Shown: positions 31,682 to 41,748, counted from the stretch's first letter. The stretch: DNA of 64,000 nt from Ureibacillus thermosphaericus (GCF_012396605.1 NZ_JAAXPW010000001.1:186001-250000), one strand, 5' to 3'. Made by a program: numbers and translations. Notes: generated by a model not told the origin, from the letters alone.

Positions 31682-31883
31682 AAAGTTGTGTAGTTCGATG
31701 GGCAGTATCGTAACGAACTGTACCTGTACGCAACTTGATAAATGGAATCTGCCTTGATCTAGTAAGACAGGGACGGAAGAAAACAAGTTCGAAACATCCG
31801 AACAAATACTATCCTTCTGTCCATTTTTGGAAGAAGGATATTTTTTTGTTTTCTTCCTCCGAATTTAATAAGGAGGAAACAAT
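31682..31883 (+). promoter_or_regulatory. Structured attenuator leader of panBCD (candidate Pan RNA motif)
   Basis: A leader of about 200 bases upstream of panB. An outer stem AAGTTGTG (31683–31690) with CGCAACTT (31729–31736) encloses a hairpin AGTTCG/CGAACT (31692–31719). GGACGGAAGAAAAC (31771–31784) can pair either with CTTCTGTCC (31814–31822), which is part of the terminator, or by ten perfect pairs with GTTTTCTTCC (31848–31857). TTCCTCC (31854–31860) can pair with the ribosome site GGAGGAA (31872–31878). The known Pan RNA motif occurs in just this position in Firmicutes; assigning this leader to it is inference from gene context. Confidence 0.65.
31810..31847 (+). terminator. Intrinsic terminator inside the panBCD leader
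   Basis: TATCCTTCT pairs with AGAAGGATA around a 13-base loop, followed by seven T. It lies between the predicted promoter and panB, so acts as an attenuator. Confidence 0.85.
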
Positions 31884-32717
31884 ATGAAAACAACGAGCGA
31901 TTTTTTAAAGATGAAGCAGAATCGTGAGAAAATCGTTATGGTTACTGCTTACGACTATCCTGCTGCAAAATATGCAGAAGAAGCAGAAGTCGATATGATT
32001 CTTGTCGGCGACTCGTTAGGGATGGTTGTTTTAGGCTACGATTCTACAGTGCAAGTAACTGTGGAAGATATGATTCATCATGCAAAGGCGGTTCGTCGAG
32101 GAGCTAAAGACACATTTTTAGTGGTGGACATGCCTTTCGGATCCTACCATGGTGATCCGAATGAAGCGTTAAAAACAGCAGTTCGCATGATGCAGGAAAC
32201 AGGAGCAGATGCACTGAAATTAGAAGGTGCCGGTGAAGTGTTATATGTGATAAAAAAATTAGTTCAAGCTGGAATTCCTGTTGTAGCTCATTTAGGTTTG
32301 ACACCTCAATCGGTTGGGGTTCTAGGCGGATATAAAGTCCAAGGGAAGACGGCAGAACAAGCTAAAAACTTAATTGAAGATGCCCTTCGTTGCCAAGAAG
32401 CAGGAGCCATGGCTCTAGTATTGGAATGTATTCCTCATCAATTAACAGAAATTGTATCCAATAAACTAGTTATTCCAACAATCGGCATTGGTGCTGGTCC
32501 TGAAGCAGATGGACAAGTACTAGTATTCCATGACTTATTAAGATATGGAAATCACCATATTCCGAAATTTGCGAAGGAATTTGCAAATGTTGGGGAACAC
32601 ATTCAGAAGGGGATTGAAGGGTATACAAAGAGTGTAAAAGATGGCTCGTTCCCAGCTCCTGAACATTGCTTCAACATGAAAGATGAAGAATTATTTTCAA
32701 TTTATGGAGGCAAATAA
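31884..32717 (+). CDS. panB: 3-Methyl-2-oxobutanoate hydroxymethyltransferase (ketopantoate synthesis)
   Basis: Adds a hydroxymethyl group from methylene-THF to alpha-ketoisovalerate, first committed step of pantothenate. [32 protein letters not shown] and the [15 protein letters not shown] region are intact. 277 residues. Translated from ATG 31884 behind AAGGAGGAAA, which can be hidden in a hairpin. Confidence 0.97.
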   Translation: MKTTSDFLKMKQNREKIVMVTAYDYPAAKYAEEAEVDMILVGDSLGMVVLGYDSTVQVTVEDMIHHAKAVRRGAKDTFLVVDMPFGSYHGDPNEALKTAVRMMQETGADALKLEGAGEVLYVIKKLVQAGIPVVAHLGLTPQSVGVLGGYKVQGKTAEQAKNLIEDALRCQEAGAMALVLECIPHQLTEIVSNKLVIPTIGIGAGPEADGQVLVFHDLLRYGNHHIPKFAKEFANVGEHIQKGIEGYTKSVKDGSFPAPEHCFNMKDEELFSIYGGK

Positions 32718-32721
32718 ACCG

Positions 32722-33588
32722 ATGGAAGTCGTCACAACAATAGCCGAACTAAAAGAGATTGTAAGAAAGGCAAAAGCAGAAGGAAAAACAATCGGTCTTG
32801 TACCAACGATGGGCTATCTTCATGAAGGTCATATGGCGTTGGCGAAAGCGGCAAGAGAAGAAAACGATTTTATCATCATGAGTATTTTTGTGAATCCTAC
32901 TCAATTCGGACCGAATGAAGACTATGAATCTTATCCAAGGGATTTAGAACGAGATCAAAAAATTGCCGAATCGGTAGGAGTAGATGTTGTGTTTGCTCCA
33001 TCAGTTGATGAAATGTATCCAACTGATGGCGGTATTCGAATTCATGCAGGCAGACAAGCAACGATTCTTTGTGGTGCATCAAGGCCAGGGCACTTTGATG
33101 GTGTGTTGCAAGTAGTTACAAAGTTATTCCATTTAGCAGAACCGACAAGAGCTTATTTCGGCCAAAAGGATGCACAACAAGCTGCCATTATTTCTACTCT
33201 TGTTAGAGATTTTAATTTCCCATTAGAAATTCGCACAGTGCCAATTGTTCGAGAAGAAGACGGACTTGCGAAATCTTCTCGAAATGTGTATTTGTCTGAA
33301 AATGAGCGCAAGGAAGCTCCGGCAATTTATCGAGGACTGCAGCTTGCGAAAGAGGAATTTTTATCTTCCAAAGATGCAGAAAAAGCTATTGGCGTTGCAA
33401 AAGACTATATCTTAAAGAACACAACAACAGGGCGTATCGATTATATTGAATTGTTAGCTTATCCAGATTTAAAACCAATCGATGACAGCACAAAGCAATA
33501 TTTACTTGCAGCAGCAGTATTTATTGGAAAAACTAGACTAATAGACAATATTATGTTTACGAATAAAGGGGATACAGAGAATGTTTAG
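32722..33588 (+). CDS. panC: Pantothenate synthetase
   Basis: ATP-dependent condensation of pantoate with beta-alanine. [12 protein letters not shown] (ATP-binding HIGH-like motif), [27 protein letters not shown] and the KSSRN motif are present. 288 residues from ATG 32722, four bases after panB; GGAGG lies within the end of panB. Overlaps panD by 8 bases. Confidence 0.97.
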   Translation: MEVVTTIAELKEIVRKAKAEGKTIGLVPTMGYLHEGHMALAKAAREENDFIIMSIFVNPTQFGPNEDYESYPRDLERDQKIAESVGVDVVFAPSVDEMYPTDGGIRIHAGRQATILCGASRPGHFDGVLQVVTKLFHLAEPTRAYFGQKDAQQAAIISTLVRDFNFPLEIRTVPIVREEDGLAKSSRNVYLSENERKEAPAIYRGLQLAKEEFLSSKDAEKAIGVAKDYILKNTTTGRIDYIELLAYPDLKPIDDSTKQYLLAAAVFIGKTRLIDNIMFTNKGDTENV

Positions 33589-33964
33589 AGAAATGATGAA
33601 CGCAAAAATTCATCGTGCACAAGTAACAGAAGCCGATTTAAATTATGTCGGTTCTATTACAATCGATGCCGATATTTTAGATGCAGTAGGCATGCTTCCA
33701 AACGAAAAAGTGCAAGTGGTAAATAACAATAACGGTGCTCGTTTTGAAACATACATTATTCCAGGTAAACGAGGTAGCGGCGTTATTTGTGTGAATGGAG
33801 CTGCTGCTCGCCTCGTTCAAAAAGGGGATATTGTAATTATTATTTCATATGCTTATGTAGAGCAAGAAAAACTTTCGGAACATAAGCCTACTGTGGCAAT
33901 TATGGATGAAGGAAATAAAATTAAAGAAATTATTCACTACGAACCTGAAGCTACTGTACTGTAA
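33581..33964 (+). CDS. panD: Aspartate 1-decarboxylase (pyruvoyl enzyme)
   Basis: Makes beta-alanine from aspartate. 127 residues; self-cleavage site G24–S25 in NYVGSITID generates the pyruvoyl group. [36 protein letters not shown] is the conserved core. Starts inside the end of panC behind AAAGGGG. Confidence 0.97.
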   Translation: MFREMMNAKIHRAQVTEADLNYVGSITIDADILDAVGMLPNEKVQVVNNNNGARFETYIIPGKRGSGVICVNGAAARLVQKGDIVIIISYAYVEQEKLSEHKPTVAIMDEGNKIKEIIHYEPEATVL

Positions 33965-33975
33965 TCTTGTAGAAA

Positions 33976-34016
33976 AGAGAGCAAATTGGAACGACATATC
34001 CTATTTGCTCTTTTTT
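33976..34016 (+). terminator. Intrinsic terminator after panBCD
   Basis: AGAGCAAAT pairs with ATTTGCTCT around a 16-base loop, followed by TTTTT. Confidence 0.9.
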
Positions 34017-34097
34017 ATTTTTATTTAAAATGAAGAATATTTTTCTGAAAATGGCAAATAACATAATGAAATTGCAACTATTCCAAAATTGCTGTTT

Positions 34098-34127
34098 TTG
34101 CATAAGAAAAATTCCTTCATTTACATT
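34098..34127 (+). promoter_or_regulatory. Possible promoter of the flavin disulfide reductase gene
   Basis: TTGCAT (34098–34103) and TACATT (34122–34127) with an 18-base spacer, about 45 bases before the start. Consensus match only. Confidence 0.35.
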
Positions 34128-34173
34128 GATTTACAATTTTTTAGGTGATATTTTTGTTAAAGAGGTGATGAAA

Positions 34174-35514
34174 ATGAAGAAATACGACGTTGCCATTATT
34201 GGAGCAGGTGCAGGAGGCTATGTTGCAGCAATTTATGCGGCTCGAAGCGGATTAAACGTTGCTTTAGTAGAAAAAGGGAAAGTGGGAGGAGCTTGTTTTA
34301 ATCTTGGGTGCATTCCGTCCAAAATCATGATTGAACATTCGAAACTCATTCAAAAAATGAAGCTAGGAGAGCAGTGGGGGATTTCGACTAATAACATTGA
34401 AATCGATTTTCCAAAACTAATGCAACGGAAAGAAGACTTGATTCAGCAATTACTAGAAGATATTCATCGCTATATTGGTAATAATACGATTACTTATTAC
34501 TCTGGAAAAGCTGAAGTTACAAAAGATTTAGTTGTTAAAGTAAACGGAGAAGAGTTTGAGGCGAAAGACATTATTTTAGCGACAGGAAGTAAACCATTCG
34601 TACCTCCGTTTAAAGGGTTAGAGACAGCAACATATTACACAACTGATACGATTTTCAATATGAAAGAGCTGCCAAAGCAACTCACAATCATTGGTGGTGG
34701 CGTGATTTCAATTGAGATGGCTTTTAGCTTAGCACCATTGGGCACAAAAGTAACGATTTTAAATCATAGCCGTGACATTTTGCAGACAGAAGAACCCGAT
34801 GCACGACCAATTATACGGAAAAAGTTGCATGAGTTAGGAGTGGAACTTGTACTCGATTTTGAATTTGAAGAAATTCGTGGAAATGAAATTGTGACTTCAA
34901 GAGGGGTTTATACATATGAAAATTTATTATTTGCAACAGGTAGAAGACCAAATGTAGAAATTGCAGAAGCACTTGGATTAGAAATGGACGGCCGTTACAT
35001 TAAAGTTAACGAATATTATGAAACAAATATGCCACATGTATATGCAATTGGCGATATCATCGGAGGTCATCAATTGGCACATGCAGCGAGCGCAGAAGGG
35101 ATTCATGCCATTGAAGCAATTTTAGGAAATAAACCAGAACCGATTGATTTATCTACCATTCCACGTTGCGTCTATTCAACTCCTGAAATCGCGACATTTG
35201 GGGCATTGGAAAATGAAGTAAGTGCAGACGAAGTCATTGTTACAAAATTACCATTTAAAACAAATCCGAAAGCATTGATGGAAGGAAATGCAGATGGATT
35301 CATTAAATTTATTTCAAGCAAAAAGGACAATAGCATTTTAGGAGCATGCGTTGTAGGAGATGGTGCGACGGAAATTCTTAATTCCATGCTTGCAGTAAAA
35401 GTGGCTGGTGGAACAGCGGAAGATTTAGCTAAAATCATTTTCCCGCATCCTACAAAAAGCGAGCTTATTGGAGATGCAGCAAGAACTGTATTTTGGAAAG
35501 GAATCCATATTTAA
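34174..35514 (+). CDS. Dihydrolipoamide dehydrogenase-like FAD disulfide reductase
   Basis: 446 residues of the class I pyridine nucleotide-disulfide oxidoreductase family. FAD motif GAGAGGYVAA (residues 10–19), redox disulfide C41/C46 in GGACFNLGCIPSK, second nucleotide motif IGGGVISIEMA, ATGRRPN, and the C-terminal catalytic FPHPTKSE. This is the pattern of lipoamide dehydrogenases (LpdA/E3), but no 2-oxoacid dehydrogenase or lipoyl genes are nearby and it is a lone transcription unit, so the true substrate is open. ATG 34174 follows AAGAGGTGAT; 48 upstream codons in frame lack a ribosome site. Confidence 0.85.
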   Translation: MKKYDVAIIGAGAGGYVAAIYAARSGLNVALVEKGKVGGACFNLGCIPSKIMIEHSKLIQKMKLGEQWGISTNNIEIDFPKLMQRKEDLIQQLLEDIHRYIGNNTITYYSGKAEVTKDLVVKVNGEEFEAKDIILATGSKPFVPPFKGLETATYYTTDTIFNMKELPKQLTIIGGGVISIEMAFSLAPLGTKVTILNHSRDILQTEEPDARPIIRKKLHELGVELVLDFEFEEIRGNEIVTSRGVYTYENLLFATGRRPNVEIAEALGLEMDGRYIKVNEYYETNMPHVYAIGDIIGGHQLAHAASAEGIHAIEAILGNKPEPIDLSTIPRCVYSTPEIATFGALENEVSADEVIVTKLPFKTNPKALMEGNADGFIKFISSKKDNSILGACVVGDGATEILNSMLAVKVAGGTAEDLAKIIFPHPTKSELIGDAARTVFWKGIHI

Positions 35515-35526
35515 AAACATTAACTT

Positions 35527-35560
35527 AGTGAAAAGGTTTCATATCCTTTTCGCTTTTTTT
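35527..35560 (+). terminator. Intrinsic terminator after the flavin disulfide reductase gene
   Basis: GTGAAAAGG pairs with CCTTTTCGC around TTTCATAT (one G·U), followed by eight or more T. Confidence 0.9.
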
Positions 35561-35763
35561 TATGTGGCAAATGAGTGCCATCAAAATAAGATATATTTTT
35601 ATTCGAAAATACTCAAAATCCGAAGCGAATTAGCCAAATTAACGATAAGCATTCGTAAAATATGAATTTCGATGAATGATGTAAAACAAGACCATGCATT
35701 CTTATGTTATGATAAAATTCGCTTATAAATTATAAACATATGTAAATGTGAGTTGAGATTCAA

Positions 35764-38562
35764 ATGGAAAATCAAAAATATGTCATTGTCGATTTAGAAA
35801 CGACCGGTCATTCTCCTAAAGAAGGAGATCGAATGATTCAAATTGCGATGGTCATTATGAAAAATTGGGAAGTGCAAAAAACTTTCACTACCTTTATCCA
35901 TCCAGGAAGAACGATTCCTTTATTTATACAAGATCTAACAAATATTTCAGACCAAGACGTCAAGGACGCATTACCATTCGAATCATATGCAGAAGAAATA
36001 TATGAAATATTGCAGGATGCAGTTTTTGTAGCTCATAATGCCGACTTTGATTTATCTTTTTTGCAATCGGAATTTGAACGTGCGGGATTGCCGAGATGGA
36101 AAGGGAAGAAAATTGACACTGTTGAACTATCTAAAATACTGTTTCCTATGGCATTAGGCTATAAATTAGCGGATCTTGCCAGCGAATTAAATATTCCGCT
36201 CAATAATGCACATCGAGCGGATGATGATGCGATGGCAACGGCTTTATTATTCAAGAAATGTTGGGAAGAAATGTTATCACTTCCCATTCCAACTATTGAA
36301 CAATTGCATAAACAGTCATTTAAATTAAAATCGAATATTTCCCATTTATTATTCCAAGCATTACAAGTAAAACGGAAAACGATCGAGAACGAATCGGATT
36401 ATATCTATTATCAACAATTCGCATTAAAGAAAAAGGCGCTAAAAAGTGCTGAAAAAGATTTGAAGGGAAGTTACCCATATTCTACTGATGAAAAAGTTGA
36501 GCTTCTTTCAAAACACTTTCCCAAATTTGAAAAACGCCAAGAGCAATTTCAAATGATGGATGCCATTTGGGAAACTTATCAAGCGAAAAAAGAAATTATG
36601 ATTGAAGCATCCACAGGGATTGGGAAAACGCTTGGATATTTGTTACCTTCCATTATCTATGCAAAGCAACGAGGAAAGAAAATATGCATTAGTACTTATA
36701 CGTCATATTTACTTGAACAAATCTTATATAAAGAGATTCCTAAAATTGAAAAGGTTTTAGGAATAAAGGTAAATATATCTCTACTAAAAGGAATGAAAAA
36801 TTACATCGATTTAGAGTTATTTGAACAGCTCATTCAACAAGATGGACATTCCTACGATGAAACGTTGACGATTTTGCAAATTATCGTATGGCTATCAAAA
36901 ACGAATACTGGTGATTTAAGTGAATTGAATCTATCCGGCGGAGGGCAATTATTCGTTGAAAAAATTCGCAAAAAAAATCGCAATCACCAAAATTCTTTTG
37001 ATTTTTTTGAAAAAGCCATTAAGGAAAGCTTAGAGTCAGATATTATTGTAACGAACCATGCAATGTTGCTAGCTGATTTAGTGCGTATTGAGCCGATTTT
37101 CCAATCGATTGACGGATGGGTAATTGACGAAGCGCACCAATTTGTACAAGCAGCAATTCAACGTGATCAAATTATGTTTTCTTATGCTCAATGGAAATAT
37201 CTTTTTGGTCAGATTGGAATTTCTTCTGATTCAGGTCTATTCCAAGCTTTTCGAAAAGCAGCAATACAAACAGGAAGAGTCTCTGAACAACTGTTTTTCC
37301 AATTAGAAAAGTCTTTTGCAACAACTTTGGAACGTATTGAAAGGGCAATGCAAACACTCGCAATTTCAATACAAAATCAAAAACCTCCTTTATTAGATTA
37401 TAAACAGACGGCATTTTTAAAAGATTTATCATTAAATATGCCATTGTTGAAAGATGTTTCGAGAACTTTGCAAAAATGGATTGATTTAGCGGAATATGTT
37501 TCAAACCAAGTTCGTCAAGATGTTGAAGAACTTCCAAAGAAAAATAAGCTGCTGTTAGAACGTTGGGATTATTGGATTCGAGAATTAAAAATCAAATTAG
37601 CAGAGTGGGATGAACTATTTTTTGTAAAAAGCAATCAATTTGCCGTTTGGGTTGAAATAGATAAACGGCATATCCCAGGCAGCCTTCAAATATACAAGAA
37701 GCCGATTGAAATAACAGAAACAGTCGATGTATTGTTTAATAATTTAAGGAAAAACGCAGGTGTTATATGGACGTCGGGCACTTTGACCATTCCGAATAAT
37801 GAGCGATTTATAGCAAAACAATTAGGAATCGCCGACAATGTCCCGATTCTTAAATTGGAAGCTCCCCAAAACTATTACGGTGGAGCGAAAGGTTATATCG
37901 TATCCGATATGCCAGATATTCAAGGAGTATCGCAGTCGGATTATATTGAATCGGTTGCAGCGGCTGTAACTCAAATTATTCAAACGATTGAAGGTCGATG
38001 TTTTGTTTTATTTACTTCGCAAGATATGCTAAAGAGAACGGTTGAGCTTATTCAAGAAGCAGAATTATTAAATGACTATTTGTTATTTGCACAAGGTGTT
38101 ACGAGCGGTAGCCGAATGCGGTTATTAAAATCATTCCAAAAATTCCATCGATCTGTATTGTTTGGTACGAACAGTTTTTGGGAAGGGGTCGATGTACCTG
38201 GAGAAGATTTGAGTGCTGTCATCATAGTAAGGCTACCTTTTTCTTCCCCTGATGAGCCAACGTTTAAAGCAAAAGCAACGATGTTAACAGAAAAAGGGCA
38301 AAACGCTTTTACAGATTTATCTTTACCTGAGGCAATATTACGATTCAAGCAAGGATTCGGGAGACTCATTCGCTCGTCAAAAGATAAAGGAGTGTTCATT
38401 GTACTGGATCGACGAATTGAAACGAAATCGTATGGTAAAGAATTTATAAAAGCACTTCCTAACATTAAAATTGAAAAACTCCCTCTACAACATATGGTGA
38501 AAGACTTACAACATTGGTATAATAACAAAGGTGAGGAAGGAAAGCAGGTAGACAACAATTGA
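35764..38562 (+). CDS. dinG: DinG-type exonuclease–helicase fusion
   Basis: 932 residues. The N-terminal DnaQ-like 3'-5' exonuclease domain (about 5–170) has D10 and E12 in VDLETTGH, HNADFDLSF, and HRADDDAMAT. A superfamily 2 Rad3-like helicase domain follows, with Walker A STGIGKT at about 283–289, DEAH in VIDEAHQF, and late WEGVDVPG and QGFGRLIRS. The four cysteines of Fe–S Rad3/XPD helicases are absent, as in the B. subtilis protein (931 residues), where helicase activity is not seen. ypmA, normally next, is missing. Confidence 0.93.
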   Translation: MENQKYVIVDLETTGHSPKEGDRMIQIAMVIMKNWEVQKTFTTFIHPGRTIPLFIQDLTNISDQDVKDALPFESYAEEIYEILQDAVFVAHNADFDLSFLQSEFERAGLPRWKGKKIDTVELSKILFPMALGYKLADLASELNIPLNNAHRADDDAMATALLFKKCWEEMLSLPIPTIEQLHKQSFKLKSNISHLLFQALQVKRKTIENESDYIYYQQFALKKKALKSAEKDLKGSYPYSTDEKVELLSKHFPKFEKRQEQFQMMDAIWETYQAKKEIMIEASTGIGKTLGYLLPSIIYAKQRGKKICISTYTSYLLEQILYKEIPKIEKVLGIKVNISLLKGMKNYIDLELFEQLIQQDGHSYDETLTILQIIVWLSKTNTGDLSELNLSGGGQLFVEKIRKKNRNHQNSFDFFEKAIKESLESDIIVTNHAMLLADLVRIEPIFQSIDGWVIDEAHQFVQAAIQRDQIMFSYAQWKYLFGQIGISSDSGLFQAFRKAAIQTGRVSEQLFFQLEKSFATTLERIERAMQTLAISIQNQKPPLLDYKQTAFLKDLSLNMPLLKDVSRTLQKWIDLAEYVSNQVRQDVEELPKKNKLLLERWDYWIRELKIKLAEWDELFFVKSNQFAVWVEIDKRHIPGSLQIYKKPIEITETVDVLFNNLRKNAGVIWTSGTLTIPNNERFIAKQLGIADNVPILKLEAPQNYYGGAKGYIVSDMPDIQGVSQSDYIESVAAAVTQIIQTIEGRCFVLFTSQDMLKRTVELIQEAELLNDYLLFAQGVTSGSRMRLLKSFQKFHRSVLFGTNSFWEGVDVPGEDLSAVIIVRLPFSSPDEPTFKAKATMLTEKGQNAFTDLSLPEAILRFKQGFGRLIRSSKDKGVFIVLDRRIETKSYGKEFIKALPNIKIEKLPLQHMVKDLQHWYNNKGEEGKQVDNN

Positions 38563-38602
38563 AAAAAAGAAAAAATTATTCCATAAAATATAAGGTGTTT
38601 AA

Positions 38603-39082
38603 ATGAAAAATTGGATTATTTTTATCACAAGTTTTATGTTAATATTAACTATTGGAATATCTGTTTTAGTCTTCTGGAAAGCGTCAAGTCCATTTGTAAA
38701 AATAGAGAAGCAGGCTGTGGAGTTAGCAATTTCATCTAATTCCATCAAAGCGGCCACTGATGCTTATGTTTACAATGGAAATAAACCGTATGTCACCGTT
38801 TTCGGAGTAGATGAAAAGGGTGAGGAAAAGGCTGTTTTTGTACCGATTACATTAGATGATAAATCGATACAAATCGTTAGCTTAAAAGACGGTATAACAG
38901 AAGATGAGGCTAAATCATTTTTAGATGAACAAAATGTTAAACAAGTGCTTCATACAAAATTAGGCTATGAGGAACCAGGCGCTGTTTGGGAAATCGCTTA
39001 TATCAACAAATCGGATAAACTCAATTACGTCTACATTTTGTTTGAAGATGGACAATGGTGGAAACGCATTTTGAACTTATAG
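38603..39082 (+). CDS. ypmB: YpmB-like membrane-anchored protein (DUF5590/PepSY)
   Basis: 159 residues: one N-terminal membrane helix (about 5–26), then a soluble outer domain with two repeats of a PepSY-like fold (EAKSFLDEQNVKQVLHTKLGYEEPGAVWEIAYI). Function unknown. Lies between dinG and aspB as in B. subtilis. ATG 38603 behind AAGGTG. Confidence 0.85.
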   Translation: MKNWIIFITSFMLILTIGISVLVFWKASSPFVKIEKQAVELAISSNSIKAATDAYVYNGNKPYVTVFGVDEKGEEKAVFVPITLDDKSIQIVSLKDGITEDEAKSFLDEQNVKQVLHTKLGYEEPGAVWEIAYINKSDKLNYVYILFEDGQWWKRILNL

Positions 39083-39097
39083 GGGAGAAGATTACAA

Positions 39098-40291
39098 ATG
39101 AAAGAATTATTAGCCAATCGTGTAAAAACTTTAACACCATCTACAACTTTAGCAATTACAGCAAAAGCAAAAGAAATGAAAGCGCAAGGCATTGACGTGA
39201 TTGGTCTTGGAGCTGGTGAACCAGATTTTAACACTCCACAAAACATCATGGATGCAGCCATTGATTCAATGCAACAAGGGTATACAAAGTATACGCCTTC
39301 TGGAGGTCTTCCTGCTTTAAAACAAGCGATTATTGAGAAATTTAAACGAGATAATCAATTGGAATATAAACCTAATGAAATCATTGTTGGTGTTGGAGCG
39401 AAGCATGTTCTTTACACATTATTCCAAGTGATTTTAAATGAAGGCGATGAAGTTATTATTCCAATTCCATATTGGGTTTCATATCCAGAGCAAGTAAAAC
39501 TGGCTGGTGGAGTACCAGTTTATATTGAAGCAACAAGTGAACAAAACTACAAAATTACTGCTGAACAGCTAAAAAATGCTATTACGGATAAAACAAAAGC
39601 GGTTATTATCAATTCACCAAGCAATCCTACGGGAATGGTTTATACTCGTGAAGAATTGGAAGACATTGCGAAAATAGCATTAGAAAATAATATTCTGATT
39701 GTATCAGATGAAATTTACGAAAAACTATTATACAATGGAGCGGAGCACTTCTCTATCGCACAAATTTCCGAAGAAGTGAAAGCTCAAACGATTGTTATTA
39801 ATGGTGTTTCAAAATCCCATTCAATGACGGGATGGAGAATCGGTTATGCTGCAGGTAATGCAGATATTATTAATGCGATGACAGATTTGGCATCTCATTC
39901 AACTTCCAATCCAACAACTGCATCTCAATATGCAGCGATTGAAGCTTACAATGGACCACAAGACTCTGTAGAAGAAATGAGAAAAGCCTTTGAGTATCGA
40001 TTAGAAACTATTTATCCAAAATTAAGTGCAATTCCTGGTTTCAAAGTAGTGAAACCTCAAGGTGCCTTTTATTTATTGCCAGATGTCAGCGAGGCAGCTC
40101 AAAAAACTGGATTTGCTTCAGTAGATGAATTTGCAAGTGCATTGCTAACGGAAGCAAACGTAGCGGTAATCCCAGGTTCTGGTTTTGGAGCGCCAACGAC
40201 AATTCGAATCAGTTACGCAACATCTTTAAACTTAATTGAAGAAGCCATTGAACGAATCGATCGATTTGTTAAAGATAAATGGCAAGAATAA
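39098..40291 (+). CDS. aspB: Aspartate aminotransferase
   Basis: PLP enzyme interconverting aspartate and oxaloacetate. Class I fold with GLGAGEPDFNTP, YTKYTPSGGLPALK, NSPSNPTG and the PLP-lysine motif SKSHSMTGWRIGY. 397 residues, 15 bases after ypmB behind AGGGGAGA. In B. subtilis asnS follows; here it is absent. Confidence 0.96.
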   Translation: MKELLANRVKTLTPSTTLAITAKAKEMKAQGIDVIGLGAGEPDFNTPQNIMDAAIDSMQQGYTKYTPSGGLPALKQAIIEKFKRDNQLEYKPNEIIVGVGAKHVLYTLFQVILNEGDEVIIPIPYWVSYPEQVKLAGGVPVYIEATSEQNYKITAEQLKNAITDKTKAVIINSPSNPTGMVYTREELEDIAKIALENNILIVSDEIYEKLLYNGAEHFSIAQISEEVKAQTIVINGVSKSHSMTGWRIGYAAGNADIINAMTDLASHSTSNPTTASQYAAIEAYNGPQDSVEEMRKAFEYRLETIYPKLSAIPGFKVVKPQGAFYLLPDVSEAAQKTGFASVDEFASALLTEANVAVIPGSGFGAPTTIRISYATSLNLIEEAIERIDRFVKDKWQE

Positions 40292-40308
40292 GCAGTTTCG
40301 CAATACGT

Positions 40309-40331
40309 AGCGTCCGTATATTACGGACGCT
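40309..40331 (+). terminator. Perfect 10-bp hairpin between aspB and dnaD
   Basis: AGCGTCCGTA and TACGGACGCT form a 10-bp stem with a 3-base loop. No real T run follows, so it may be a weak or factor-dependent terminator or an mRNA-stabilising hairpin. It stands where asnS is in B. subtilis. Confidence 0.45.
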
Positions 40332-40358
40332 TACTTCATAATGAAAGGAGTCAAGCAT

Positions 40359-41078
40359 ATGAAGGAACAAAATCATCGACTCCGTAACTGGATAGAGCAA
40401 AAAAATGTAAGCATCCCAGAACTATTTTTTCGATATTACAAAAGATTGGGGATTTCTGATGATGAAGCATTGCTATTACTCCAACTTATTGCATTCCATT
40501 CCGACAACATTGATTTTCCTCCCCCAAGTGCATTAGCGGACAGAATGCATTTTACGGAAAATGAAATTACTGCGAAGTTACAACGATTGCTTCAAAAAGG
40601 CTTTATCGAAATCACTCAAGGAATCGACTCAAGCGGCAAAATTTATGAGAAATATTCAATGTTCCCTCTATGGGATAGAATCTTAGATTTAATGGAAGCA
40701 CAATCCATGAAGCAAGAAGAATTCCAAAAGAAAAATGAGGAAGGGGAATTATTCTCCCTTTTTGAACAGGAATTTGGTCGTTTACTATCACCGATTGAGA
40801 TTGAAACGATTTCTTTATGGTTAGATCAGGATCATCACCCTCCAAAAATTATACGAGAAGCTTTGAAGGAAGCAGTGCTAGCTGGAAAATTGTCTTTCCG
40901 TTACATTGACCGTATTTTATTTGAATGGAAAAAGAAAAATATTCGAACAATCCAGCAAATTGAAAAGCAGCGGGAGCAATTTGCAAAACATAATTCACCT
41001 TCCGCCCCTCCGAATCAAAGTGCAACAGAAAATCGAAAAAAAGTACCATTTTACAATTGGTTAGATGAAAGAGAATAG
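40359..41078 (+). CDS. dnaD: DNA replication initiation protein DnaD
   Basis: Primosome protein that remodels oriC DNA and helps load the DnaC helicase together with DnaB and DnaI. The N-terminal winged-helix domain (about 1–95) and C-terminal DnaD domain (about 130–200, FGRLLSPIEIETISLW and FRYIDRILFEWKKKNI) are clear. 239 residues. ATG 40359 behind AAAGGAG; an in-frame ATG at 40341 overlaps that site. Confidence 0.94.
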   Translation: MKEQNHRLRNWIEQKNVSIPELFFRYYKRLGISDDEALLLLQLIAFHSDNIDFPPPSALADRMHFTENEITAKLQRLLQKGFIEITQGIDSSGKIYEKYSMFPLWDRILDLMEAQSMKQEEFQKKNEEGELFSLFEQEFGRLLSPIEIETISLWLDQDHHPPKIIREALKEAVLAGKLSFRYIDRILFEWKKKNIRTIQQIEKQREQFAKHNSPSAPPNQSATENRKKVPFYNWLDERE

Positions 41079-41088
41079 GGGAGATAGA

Positions 41089-41748
41089 ATGTTGACAAAA
41101 AAACAGTGGGAGCATTGTTTAGAAGTAATCGACGAAATGTTCCCAGATGCCCACTGTGAGCTTGTACACAGCAATGCATTTGAACTAACAATCGCAACTC
41201 TTCTATCTGCCCAATGTACTGATCAACTTGTCAATAAAGTGACAAAAAATTTGTTTCAAAAATATAAAACACCAGACGATTATTTATCGGTACCATTGGA
41301 GGAGTTGCAGCAAGATATTCGTTCCATTGGGCTTTATCGCAATAAAGCAAAAAATATTCAAAAGTTGTGTGAAAAACTTATAAAAGAATTTAATGGAGAA
41401 ATTCCAAAAACGAGAGAAGAGTTAACTTCATTACCTGGAGTTGGAAGAAAGACAGCGAATGTTGTGATGTCAGTGGCTTTTGGAATTCCGGCTTTCGCGG
41501 TAGATACCCATGTAGAAAGAGTAACAAAACGGCTTGGGCTTTGTCGATGGAAGGACAGCGTGTTAGAAGTAGAAGAAACGCTAATGAAAAAAACACCTAA
41601 AGAAAGATGGTCCAAAACCCATCATCAATTAATTTTCTTTGGCCGTTACCATTGCAAGGCACAAAACCCTCAGTGCCATCAATGTCCATTGCTTGACTTA
41701 TGTCGCGAAGGGCAAAAACGGTTGAAAAAAGGGTTGGTTAAACAATGA
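41089..41748 (+). CDS. nth: Endonuclease III
   Basis: Bifunctional DNA glycosylase/AP lyase for oxidised pyrimidines. The helix-hairpin-helix LPGVGRKTA has the catalytic lysine at 121 and the aspartate at 139 in VDTHV. The 4Fe–4S cysteines are C189, C196, C199 and C205. 219 residues. ATG 41089 behind GGGGAGA, 10 bases after dnaD; overlaps ypoC by four bases. Confidence 0.97.
   Translation: MLTKKQWEHCLEVIDEMFPDAHCELVHSNAFELTIATLLSAQCTDQLVNKVTKNLFQKYKTPDDYLSVPLEELQQDIRSIGLYRNKAKNIQKLCEKLIKEFNGEIPKTREELTSLPGVGRKTANVVMSVAFGIPAFAVDTHVERVTKRLGLCRWKDSVLEVEETLMKKTPKERWSKTHHQLIFFGRYHCKAQNPQCHQCPLLDLCREGQKRLKKGLVKQ

Noticed and set aside
31622-31773. A 10-base inverted repeat CCCTGTCTTA/TAAGACAGGG as part of the pan switch.
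   Set aside because: The left copy lies upstream of the predicted transcription start; it could only form in read-through from birA.
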